Notes under the pieces: model-generated | What the model was told of the DNA's origin: nothing | The model's input: only the letters and a program-made list of their open reading frames with translations | Database searches by the model: none | Translations under genes and position numbers: made by a program | Shown here: positions 1 to 5,779 of the stretch, in pieces | How positions within the stretch are numbered: position 1 is the stretch's first letter | Layout: each line of letters begins with the position of its first letter | NCBI GenBank assembly: GCA_036012725.1 | Contig: DASCPW010000013.1 | Span: 1 to 7,100 of the forward strand | Reading direction: 5' to 3' | Length of the DNA: 7,100 nucleotides | Source: GCA-2686765 sp036012725 | GTDB taxonomy: Bacteria; Pseudomonadota; Alphaproteobacteria; Rhodospirillales; 2-02-FULL-58-16

Positions 1-275
1 GGGTAAGCGACCTGACGGTGGAAGGTCCTTTCGTGAAGCGGGAACTGGCTTTGGTCAAGGTCCGGGGCAGCGGCAAAAACAGGGTCGAATCCTTGCGCAT
101 CGCCGATATCTTCCGGGCCCGCGTGGTCGACAGCACCAATACGTCCTTTGTTTTTGAAATCGTCGGCGACACCGGCAAGCTGGATGCCTTTGTCAACCTT
201 ATGGCGCCTTTGGGCCTGGTCGATGTAGCGCGCACGGGCGTTGCGGCTATTGCCCGCGGTGCCACCGCTTTGTAA
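1..275 (+). CDS. ilvH: Acetolactate synthase small (regulatory) subunit, C-terminal part (5' truncated)
   Basis: This is the last 90 codons of the regulatory subunit of acetolactate synthase (acetohydroxyacid synthase). The subunit binds the catalytic subunit IlvI/IlvB and usually gives valine feedback control over the first common step of valine, leucine and isoleucine synthesis. The gene enters from the left edge; the first whole codon is at 3-5 and the TAA stop is at 273-275. The visible part is the C-terminal domain of the family: it opens with a D-L-T stretch, then the typical RELALVKV segment, and ends with the hallmark GLVDVARTGVAAIARG. A GTG at 18 is in frame but cannot be the real start, because the homology continues upstream to the window edge and the N-terminal ACT domain must lie outside. 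It is followed after 34 nt by ilvC, the classic ilvIHC arrangement, so co-transcription is likely. The family is certain from its motifs; valine sensitivity is not visible here. Confidence 0.93.
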   Translation, partial: VSDLTVEGPFVKRELALVKVRGSGKNRVESLRIADIFRARVVDSTNTSFVFEIVGDTGKLDAFVNLMAPLGLVDVARTGVAAIARGATAL

Positions 276-309
276 TCCTTTTGTCTACATCTCAGGAGTT
301 CATCCGGAC

Positions 310-1329
310 ATGCGAGTTTATTATGACCGAGACACCGACGTTAAACTGATCCAGTCGAAAAAAGTGGCCGTTATCGGCTATGGCAGCCAGGGTCACGCGC
401 ATGCGCTCAATCTGCGCGATAGCGGCGTCAAGGACATTGCCGTGGCATTGCGCCAGGGCTCGGCCAGCGCCAACAAGGCAAAGGCCGAGAAACTGAAGGT
501 ATTGACTCCGGCCAAGGCCGCCAAGTGGGCCGACGTAGTAATGGTTTTGGTTCCCGACGAGCTGCAATCGCAACTCTATGACAACCATCTCCAGGGCAAT
601 ATGAAAAAAGGCGCGGCCTTGGCTTTCGCCCACGGGCTCAATATCCATTTTCGGCTGATCGAGCCGCGCCCCGACCTTGATGTCTTCATGATCGCGCCGA
701 AGGGGCCTGGCCATACGGTGCGTTCCGAGTACCTGCGCGGCGCCGGCGTGCCGTCCTTGGTGGCGATCGAGCAAGACGCCACCGGTAACGTGCTCGAGAT
801 TGCCCTTGCTTATGCCTCGGCGCTTGGCGCCGGCCGGGCCGGTATCATCGAGACTACTTTCCGCGAGGAATGTGAGACCGACCTCTTCGGCGAACAGGCG
901 GTGCTGTGCGGCGGCCTGACATCGTTGATCGAGGCCGGCTACGAAACCCTGATCGAGGCCGGTTACGCGCCAGAAATGGCCTATTTCGAATGCGTTCACG
1001 AGGTCAAGCTGATCGTTGATCTAATCTACGAGGGCGGTATCGCCAACATGCGCTATTCGATTTCCAACACCGCCGAATATGGCGATTACCAATCGGGTCC
1101 GCGTCTTATTGACGCTTCCGTTAAAAGCCGCATGAAGGAAGTCCTCGACGACATTCAATCGGGCCGTTTTACCAGCCAGTGGATGTCGGAATGCGGCGCC
1201 GGCCAGCCCAGCTTCAAGGCCATGCGCCGCCGCGCCGCCGGCCACGAAATCGAACAGGTGGGCGAGAAGCTGCGCGCCATGATGCCGTGGATCGGTAAGA
1301 ACAAGTTGGTCGATAAGTCGAAGAATTAA
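310..1329 (+). CDS. ilvC: Ketol-acid reductoisomerase (NADP+), class I
   Basis: This cytoplasmic enzyme carries out the Mg2+-dependent alkyl migration and NADPH-dependent reduction of acetolactate and acetohydroxybutyrate, the second common step of valine/isoleucine synthesis. The product is 339 residues, the usual class I length. Residues 1-180 are the Rossmann domain with GYGSQG at 23-28; R48, S51 and S53 in the following loop fit the NADPH 2'-phosphate site. H108 (FAHG) and the GPGHTVR segment at 132-138 are present. The C-terminal knotted domain has every catalytic residue at its family-standard number: D191 and E195 (DLFGEQ), E227 and E231 (FECVHE), and S252. That numbering supports the ATG at 310. 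An in-frame ATG at 241 would overlap ilvH by 35 nt and add an unrelated 23-residue leader. AGGAG at 294-298 lies 11 nt before the chosen ATG. No dedicated promoter is evident in the 34-nt gap, so expression probably comes from upstream of ilvH/ilvI. Confidence 0.97.
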   Translation: MRVYYDRDTDVKLIQSKKVAVIGYGSQGHAHALNLRDSGVKDIAVALRQGSASANKAKAEKLKVLTPAKAAKWADVVMVLVPDELQSQLYDNHLQGNMKKGAALAFAHGLNIHFRLIEPRPDLDVFMIAPKGPGHTVRSEYLRGAGVPSLVAIEQDATGNVLEIALAYASALGAGRAGIIETTFREECETDLFGEQAVLCGGLTSLIEAGYETLIEAGYAPEMAYFECVHEVKLIVDLIYEGGIANMRYSISNTAEYGDYQSGPRLIDASVKSRMKEVLDDIQSGRFTSQWMSECGAGQPSFKAMRRRAAGHEIEQVGEKLRAMMPWIGKNKLVDKSKN

Positions 1330-1400
1330 AAAGCCGGCCCCGATCCGTGTTCATCGGTGTTTATCCGTGGCTCGTTTCGGGTGGGCTTATGGCCTTGCGT
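1330..1400. other. Intergenic gap between convergent ilvC and cytochrome gene
   Basis: These 71 nt separate the stops of two convergent genes. There is no convincing strong bidirectional terminator. A 5-bp inverted repeat, CCGAT at 1340-1344 with ATCGG at 1353-1357 around an 8-nt loop, is present. On the minus strand it is followed, after GGCCGGC, by a run of five T (1332 down to 1328), which makes a weak candidate terminator for the cytochrome gene. On the plus strand no T-run follows any hairpin. The gap also holds the tandem repeat listed separately. Confidence 0.5.
1343..1372. repeat. Three tandem 10-bp units (ATCCGTGTTC-like)
   Basis: Three head-to-tail 10-nt units can be read: ATCCGTGTTC (1343-1352), ATCGGTGTTT (1353-1362) and ATCCGTGGCT (1363-1372). 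The core ATCCGTG is exact in units 1 and 3 and has one change in unit 2. They lie wholly between the two convergent stop codons, so they are not a coding repeat. I recall similar ATCxGTGTTCATCxGTG strings between genes in unrelated bacteria, but cannot check that here. Function is unknown. Confidence 0.6.
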
Positions 1401-1865
1401 CTACGGGCGCTTGTTCAGGCGCTCCTGTCGGGCCTGGATGGTGGCCGGCCAGCAGCTTTTGATGAAGGCGAGGACGGCCCAGATTTCCCTATCCGAAAGA
1501 ACCTCCCCAAACCCCGGCATGGCGCTTTTGAAGCCGGGCGCCGCCAGCGCCCCGCCACCCATCTTGGTGTAGTCAAAGAGCATTTGGTCGGGATGGTGCC
1601 AGGTATGACCGCTGGTGTCGTGCGGTGGCGCCGGAAGGGTGCCGTCGGGCAGGCGCTGGCGCCAGTCGGGCTGGCCTTCCAGGTTGACACCGTGACAGTT
1701 GGCGCATTGTGCGGCATAGACTTGGCTTCCCATGGCGACCATTTCACCATCGCCGGCGTCGGCGCCGGTGGGCCCGCTGGTGATGGTATTGACGTAGGCG
1801 CCGATGACAACGGCGGCGGCGGTAACACCGCCCAGGACCAGGACAATTATGCTTGTTTTCGACAT
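1401..1865 (-). CDS. Membrane-anchored monohaem c-type cytochrome
   Basis: This is a small class I-type cytochrome c, an electron carrier expected on the periplasmic face of the inner membrane. With the chosen start it has 154 residues. Residues 5-25 form one hydrophobic helix (IIVLVLGG and on) with no clear signal peptidase site, so an uncleaved anchor is likely. The haem attachment motif CANCH is at 54-58. The sixth haem ligand is probably M116 in SAMPGFGEVLSD, followed by the helix REIWAVLAFIKS that closes this fold. Between them is a His-rich segment, PPHDTSGHTWHHPD at 80-93. C138, near the end of the closing helix, is an extra cysteine outside the haem site. I chose the ATG at 1865 because an AAGGA lies 10 nt upstream; in-frame ATGs at 1874 and 1892 would give 157 or 163 residues but lack a properly spaced ribosome-binding site. 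The gene stands alone, convergent with ilvC and divergent from gabD. Its redox partner cannot be told from the sequence. Confidence 0.88.
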   Translation of the reverse strand: MSKTSIIVLVLGGVTAAAVVIGAYVNTITSGPTGADAGDGEMVAMGSQVYAAQCANCHGVNLEGQPDWRQRLPDGTLPAPPHDTSGHTWHHPDQMLFDYTKMGGGALAAPGFKSAMPGFGEVLSDREIWAVLAFIKSCWPATIQARQERLNKRP

Positions 1866-1875
1866 TGGCGCCATT

Positions 1876-1880
1876 TCCTT
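1876..1880 (-). promoter_or_regulatory. Ribosome-binding site deciding the cytochrome start
   Basis: On the minus strand this reads AAGGA, 10 nt before the ATG at 1865. It is only 1 nt before the alternative ATG at 1874 and lies inside the reading frame opened by the ATG at 1892, so it supports the shortest of the three possible starts. Confidence 0.55.
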
Positions 1881-1910
1881 GCTTAGGGCCATTCGGATAT
1901 CGGTTTAGCT

Positions 1911-1939
1911 TTTAAGGGTTCCTTCCTCTGGAAAGTCAA
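1911..1939 (-). promoter_or_regulatory. Possible promoter of the cytochrome gene with inverted repeat
   Basis: On the minus strand TTGACT (1939-1934) matches the sigma70 -35 box at 5 of 6 bases, but the matching -10 region is poor: CTTAAA after 17 nt or TTAAAA after 18 nt. Lying between them is an imperfect inverted repeat, CCTTCC (1921-1926) and GGAAAG (1930-1935) around TCT, which could be an operator. A weak -10 with an operator in the spacer is the layout of an activator-dependent promoter, but this is inference. Confidence 0.35.
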
Positions 1940-1964
1940 TGGCAGAAGGGGGGCACGGAAGCGG

Positions 1965-1993
1965 TTAACAGCCGCCGCCGCTGGGATTATACT
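1965..1993 (+). promoter_or_regulatory. Sigma70-like promoter of gabD
   Basis: TTAACA (1965-1970) and TATACT (1988-1993) each match the -35 and -10 consensus at 5 of 6 bases and are separated by exactly 17 nt. Transcription would start near 2000, giving a leader of about 32 nt before the gabD ATG at 2032, with GAGGA (2023-2027) as the ribosome-binding site. It would also drive the downstream hydrolase and gor genes if they form one transcript. Confidence 0.6.
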
Positions 1994-2031
1994 TCCGCTT
2001 TAGCCCCATCGTTTAAGCCCGCGAGGACGCC

Positions 2032-3483
2032 ATGCAGATCAAAGACCAGCGACTGTTCCGCCAGCAATGCTATATCGACGGCGCTTGGGTCGACGCCGAC
2101 GTTGGCGACACCATTGAGGTCACCAATCCTGCCGACGCCTCGGTGCTGGGGCGGGTGCCCAAGATGGGGACGGCGGAAACCCGGCGCGCCGTCGAGGCGG
2201 CGGCGGCGGCTTGGGGGCCATGGCGCGCCAAAACGGCCAAGGAACGTGCCCAGGCATTGCGCCAATGGCATGGCTTGATAATTGCCAACAGGGACGACCT
2301 GGCGGTCCTGATGACCGCCGAGCAGGGCAAGCCGCTGGCCGAATCGAAAGGTGAAATCATTTATGGCGCTGCTTTTGTCGAATGGTTCGCCGAGGAGAGC
2401 AAGCGGATCTATGGCGAGACCATCCCCTCGCACGGACCCGACAAGCGCATCGTCGTTTTGAAGGAGCCGATCGGCGTCGTCGCCGCGATAACGCCGTGGA
2501 ACTTTCCCTCCGCGATGGTCACCCGAAAATGCGCGGCGGCCCTGGCCGCCGGATGTCCGGTTGTGATCAAACCGGCCAGCGCGACACCGTTTTCGGCCCT
2601 GGCCCTGGCCGAATTGGCCGAGCGCGCCGGATTCCCCAGGGGTGTCATCAACGTCGTCACCGGTCCGGGAGGCACCATCGGCAGCGAGCTGACCACCAAC
2701 CCGACGGTGCGCAAGCTTTCATTCACCGGCTCGACCGAGACCGGCAAGCTGCTGATGAAGCAGTGTTCCTCGACGGTGAAAAAAGTGTCGCTGGAACTGG
2801 GTGGCAATGCTCCCTTTATCGTTTTCGATGATGCCGACCTGGAGGCGGCGGTAGCTGGCGCGATGGCGTCAAAATACCGCAACACCGGTCAGACCTGTGT
2901 CTGCGCCAACCGTATTCTCGTCGATGACGGGGTCTATGACGAATTCTCCGGCCGGCTGGCCCAGGCGGTGTCCGGGCTGAAGGTGGGTAATGGTCTTAAG
3001 GGCGAGACCGAGCAGGGACCGCTGATCAATATGGCGGCGATGGAGAAGGTGGAAAGGCATATTGCCGACGCGCTTGGCAAAGGCGCCCGCCTCATCGCCG
3101 GCGGCAAGCGCCACGAGCTCGGAGGCACCTTCTTCGAGCCGACAGTTTTAGCCGACGTCACCCCTGACATGGCTGTCGCCCGCGAAGAGATTTTCGGACC
3201 CGTGGCGCCGCTCTTTCGTTTTGCCGGCGAGGCGGCGGCGGTGGCCATGGCCAATGATACCGAATATGGCCTGGCGGCTTACTTTTACAGCCGCGACGCC
3301 GGTCGCGTATGGCGCGTCTCCGAGGCCCTGGAATACGGCATTGTTGGCATCAATGAAGGCCTAATCTCGACCGAGGCCGCCCCGTTCGGCGGCATCAAGG
3401 AATCCGGCATCGGCCGGGAAGGCTCGAAACACGGCATCGACGAGTTCATCGAGATCAAGTATCTGTGCATCGGCGGGTTATGA
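2032..3483 (+). CDS. gabD: NADP+-dependent succinate-semialdehyde dehydrogenase
   Basis: This cytoplasmic aldehyde dehydrogenase oxidises succinate semialdehyde to succinate, the last step of the GABA shunt and of related amine and 4-hydroxybutyrate breakdown. The 483 residues match the length of GabD (482 in E. coli), and similarity to GabD runs from the start (LFRQQ near residue 8) to the end (EIKYLCIGGL). The cofactor region has TPWNFP at 154-159 and KPAS at 180-183; FTGST is at 231-235. The general base is E255 in LELGGNAPF and the nucleophile is C289 in GQTCVCANR, with the second cysteine C291 also seen in E. coli GabD. EEIFGP and APFGGIKESGIGREGSK, typical of this subfamily, are both present. 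The ATG at 2032 has GAGGA 4 nt upstream. A good promoter precedes it. No gabT or GABA transporter is visible, so the physiological source of the aldehyde is open; glutarate semialdehyde is a possible alternative substrate. Confidence 0.93.
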   Translation: MQIKDQRLFRQQCYIDGAWVDADVGDTIEVTNPADASVLGRVPKMGTAETRRAVEAAAAAWGPWRAKTAKERAQALRQWHGLIIANRDDLAVLMTAEQGKPLAESKGEIIYGAAFVEWFAEESKRIYGETIPSHGPDKRIVVLKEPIGVVAAITPWNFPSAMVTRKCAAALAAGCPVVIKPASATPFSALALAELAERAGFPRGVINVVTGPGGTIGSELTTNPTVRKLSFTGSTETGKLLMKQCSSTVKKVSLELGGNAPFIVFDDADLEAAVAGAMASKYRNTGQTCVCANRILVDDGVYDEFSGRLAQAVSGLKVGNGLKGETEQGPLINMAAMEKVERHIADALGKGARLIAGGKRHELGGTFFEPTVLADVTPDMAVAREEIFGPVAPLFRFAGEAAAVAMANDTEYGLAAYFYSRDAGRVWRVSEALEYGIVGINEGLISTEAAPFGGIKESGIGREGSKHGIDEFIEIKYLCIGGL

Positions 3484-3498
3484 CAATAATGCGTTGGC

Positions 3499-4326
3499 AT
3501 GGGGAAGATTGGTGCCGTCGACGGACAGGGAGGCTCAATCATAAAAAAGCTGATATTCGCCGTGACCATTGTCCTCGCATTGGGACTCGTGTTTGCAGTC
3601 ACGCCGTCACCGGCCCAGGCCGAAATCGGTATCGTTATCATGCACGGCAAGGGCGGCGAGAATTTGGGCAAGTCCCCGACCAGGATTCTTGCCCTGTTTC
3701 TGCAAGAAAAGGGTTTCATCGTTTCGGCGCCCGATATGCCGTGGCAGGCGGACCGTATTTTCGACAAAACGGTCGAGGAAACCATGGCTGAAATCGATGG
3801 GATCGTCGCGGAACTGAAATCCGAGGGCGCCGAGCGCATCGTCGTTGCCGGTCACAGCTTCGGCGCCAATGTAGCCATCGCTTATGGCGCGCGCCGTGAA
3901 GGCCTGGCCGGCGTCATCGCCATGGCGCTCGGCCATATCCCGGAAATCTGGAGCAACCGTTTCGCCAAAGACGTCGCCAAGGCGCGCACCATGGTCGAAG
4001 CCGGAAACGGTGATAATAGGGCGGATTTCAACGACGTCAATCAGGGCAAGAAAACCACTTTCAATATGAAGGCAAAGTTTTACCTGAGCTGGTACGACCC
4101 CGATGGCCAAGCTGTCATGCCGAAGAACGCAGCGATTTTGAAACCGGGCACGCCGTTGATGTGGATCATAGGCGAGCTTGACGGCATGGCGGAACGGGGC
4201 GAGGGATACGCCTATGCCAAGGTGCCGACCCATTCCAACAGCAAATACGAAGTGATTGGCGGCGGCCACGGGGCAACACCGAAGAAAGGCAAGGGGGAAA
4301 TCCTGAAATGGTTGAAGGACCTTTGA
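3499..4326 (+). CDS. Exported alpha/beta hydrolase of unknown substrate
   Basis: This is a serine hydrolase of the alpha/beta fold, predicted to be secreted to the periplasm. Read from the ATG at 3499 (275 residues), an N-terminal helix LIFAVTIVLALGLVFAV (18-34) follows two lysines and ends in a typical signal peptidase site, AQA|E (cut after residue 41). The mature part has an HGKGG oxyanion-type loop at 49-53, the nucleophile elbow GHSFG at 118-122 (S120), a likely acid D228 in GELDGM, and the likely catalytic histidine H257 in GGGHGAT, in the right order and spacing. The start is uncertain: 3499 is the only canonical in-frame start after the stops at 3481 and 3487, but it has no Shine-Dalgarno, whereas GGGAGG at 3528-3533 points to an ATA codon at 3541, from which the protein would begin with a textbook signal peptide (261 residues). 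It follows gabD and lies 1 nt ahead of gor, so it probably belongs to their transcript. No substrate can be assigned. Confidence 0.85.
   Translation: MGKIGAVDGQGGSIIKKLIFAVTIVLALGLVFAVTPSPAQAEIGIVIMHGKGGENLGKSPTRILALFLQEKGFIVSAPDMPWQADRIFDKTVEETMAEIDGIVAELKSEGAERIVVAGHSFGANVAIAYGARREGLAGVIAMALGHIPEIWSNRFAKDVAKARTMVEAGNGDNRADFNDVNQGKKTTFNMKAKFYLSWYDPDGQAVMPKNAAILKPGTPLMWIIGELDGMAERGEGYAYAKVPTHSNSKYEVIGGGHGATPKKGKGEILKWLKDL
3528..3533 (+). promoter_or_regulatory. Strong Shine-Dalgarno inside the hydrolase ORF
   Basis: GGGAGG lies 7 nt before the ATA codon at 3541 and 4 nt before the ATC at 3538. It sits 27 nt downstream of the ATG at 3499, so it cannot serve that start. No ATG, GTG or TTG follows it in frame at usable distance. 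Confidence 0.6.
4314..4319 (+). promoter_or_regulatory. Ribosome-binding site supporting the TTG start of gor
   Basis: GAAGGA lies 8 nt before the TTG at 4328, inside the last codons of the hydrolase gene. It supports the non-ATG start and suggests translational coupling of the two genes. Confidence 0.6.
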
Positions 4327-4327
4327 A

Positions 4328-5698
4328 TTGATAAGGACCCCTAAATACGATTATGACTTGGCTGTCATCGGCGCCGGCTCGGGTGGCGTCCGGGCGGCGC
4401 GGATGGCGGCGGCATTCGGGGCCAGGGTGGCCATTTGCGAGCAGGACCGCGTCGGCGGCACCTGCGTGCTGCGCGGCTGCGTACCGAAGAAGCTTCTCGT
4501 CATCGGCGCCCATTTCGCCGACGATTTCGAGGACGCGGCGGGATATGGCTGGACGGTCAGGGACGCCGGCTTCGATTGGGCGTCGCTGATTGCCGTCAAG
4601 AATCGCGAGATTAAGCGCTTGAACGGTGTTTACATGCGGACGCTGCGCGAAAACGGCGTCGAAATCCTTGAGGGACGGGCCGTCCTCGCCGATCCCCATA
4701 AGGTGGAGATCGGCGGCAAGAGCGTGACCTCCAGGCATATTCTCGTTGCCACCGGCGGCCACCCTGTGACGCCGGATATCGCCGGCATGGAGCATGTGAT
4801 CAGCTCCAACGAAGCTCTTGACCTGATGCGCCTTCCCGAGCGCATGGTCATCGTCGGCGGTGGCTACATCGCCGTCGAGTTCGCCGGTATTTTTTCCCGT
4901 CTTGGCGTCAAGGTTACCGAGATCCTTCGCGCCGATACCGTTTTGCGTGGATTCGATCAGGACCTGCGGACAATCCTGGCCAGTGAAATGACCAAACGCG
5001 GCGTTGAAATCAGGAATGAAACCGTCGTCGCCGGTATCGACAAAAAAGACAGCGGCTATTCCCTCAACCTCGCCGATGGCGGTGCCGTTGATACCGATCT
5101 CGTCATGTACGCCACCGGGCGTCGGCCGAACAGCGCCGGCTTGGGCCTCGAGGAAGTCGGCGTCGAGCTCAACGAAAAGGGCGCCGTGGTGGTCGATGAA
5201 TTCTCATGCTCTTCCGTCGCTTCCATCCACGCCGTTGGCGACGTCACCGACCGGTTGAACCTGACCCCCGTCGCCGTTGCCGAGGGGGCGGCCATCGCCG
5301 CGACCCTGTTCAACGCAAAGCCGATGAAAGCCGATCGCCAAGGCGTTCCGACCGCCGTTTTCAGCCAACCGCCGCTGGCCACGGTCGGCCTGACGGAAGC
5401 GCAAGCACGGGCCAAGTACAAGAAAATTGACATCTACTCATCGCGCTTCAAGTCAATGAAACACACGCTCTCCGGGCGCGATGAGACGACCTTTATGAAA
5501 TTGGTGGTCAATGGCAAAAGCGACCTGGTGCTGGGCTGTCACATGATCGGCATGGACGCACCGGAGATCATCCAGGGCTTGGGCGTAGCCTTGAAATGCG
5601 GGGCCAAGAAGGCGCAATTCGACGCCACCGTCGGCATCCACCCGACGGCGGCGGAAGAATTCGTTACCATGCGTGAAAAGCGGCCGATTACCGACTAG
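4328..5698 (+). CDS. gor: Glutathione-disulfide reductase (NADPH)
   Basis: This cytoplasmic FAD enzyme reduces glutathione disulfide to glutathione with NADPH. The 456 residues show the complete pyridine nucleotide-disulfide oxidoreductase layout. The FAD-binding GAGSGG is at 15-20; the redox disulfide is GGTCVLRGCVPKK (C46 and C51), the form typical of glutathione reductases rather than lipoamide dehydrogenases. The NADPH-binding GGGYIAVEFAG is at 177-187. R201 and R207 (ILRADTVLRGFD) match the two arginines that select NADPH in E. coli Gor. The second FAD motif AVGDVT is at 302-307, and the dimerisation domain ends in HPTAAEEFVTMR with the acid-base pair H438 and E443. The start is TTG at 4328, supported by GAAGGA 8 nt upstream and by the usual short N-terminus before the FAD motif; no in-frame ATG is available there. 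It begins 1 nt after the hydrolase stop. Trypanothione or mycothione reductase is less likely given the motifs. Confidence 0.93.
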   Translation: MIRTPKYDYDLAVIGAGSGGVRAARMAAAFGARVAICEQDRVGGTCVLRGCVPKKLLVIGAHFADDFEDAAGYGWTVRDAGFDWASLIAVKNREIKRLNGVYMRTLRENGVEILEGRAVLADPHKVEIGGKSVTSRHILVATGGHPVTPDIAGMEHVISSNEALDLMRLPERMVIVGGGYIAVEFAGIFSRLGVKVTEILRADTVLRGFDQDLRTILASEMTKRGVEIRNETVVAGIDKKDSGYSLNLADGGAVDTDLVMYATGRRPNSAGLGLEEVGVELNEKGAVVVDEFSCSSVASIHAVGDVTDRLNLTPVAVAEGAAIAATLFNAKPMKADRQGVPTAVFSQPPLATVGLTEAQARAKYKKIDIYSSRFKSMKHTLSGRDETTFMKLVVNGKSDLVLGCHMIGMDAPEIIQGLGVALKCGAKKAQFDATVGIHPTAAEEFVTMREKRPITD

Positions 5699-5779
5699 GC
5701 GGTTGATGGTTTTCCTGGAAAAAGCCCGGATTCCGGTCTATAGGCTTAAACTCGCTGTGAAACGTGCTTGAGGTCCCAA
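5699..5779 (+). promoter_or_regulatory. Intergenic region between gor and DAHP synthase, weak promoter candidate
   Basis: These 81 nt carry no terminator that I can support; a small near-palindrome CCGGATTCCGG (5727-5737) has no T-run. A weak sigma70-like pair TGGAAA (5716-5721) and TATAGG (5739-5744), 17 nt apart, matches each box at 4 of 6 bases. The ribosome-binding site of the next gene is GAGG at 5770-5773. The DAHP synthase gene could therefore have its own promoter or be read through from gor. Confidence 0.35.

Noticed and set aside
241..309. Longer ilvC start at ATG 241
   Set aside because: It overlaps ilvH by 35 nt, adds 23 residues with no similarity to the family, and shifts the catalytic residues away from their standard numbering; the ATG at 310 has AGGAG upstream.
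926..967. Near-perfect direct repeat in ilvC (TGATCGAGGCCGG-TACG at 926-943 and 950-967, period 24)
   Set aside because: It encodes LIEAGYET followed by LIEAGYAP, matching the naturally self-similar segment seen in ketol-acid reductoisomerases generally; protein constraint explains it without a recent duplication.
292..999. Minus-strand open frame of 235 codons opposite ilvC
   Set aside because: ilvC has every catalytic residue at its standard position, so the antisense frame is a by-product of codon bias.
1347..1886. Plus-strand open frame of 179 codons opposite the cytochrome gene
   Set aside because: The minus strand encodes a clear CANCH cytochrome here; the plus-strand frame shows no family features and is a shadow of it.
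3465..3791. Frame overlapping the gabD stop by ATGA (3480-3483) and running to 3791
   Set aside because: The ATGA overlap looks like translational coupling, but the frame encodes an Arg-rich product without features and runs out of frame through the clear hydrolase gene.
5727..5737. CCGGATTCCGG near-palindrome after gor as a terminator
   Set aside because: The stem is only 4-5 bp with a tiny loop and no T-run follows it.
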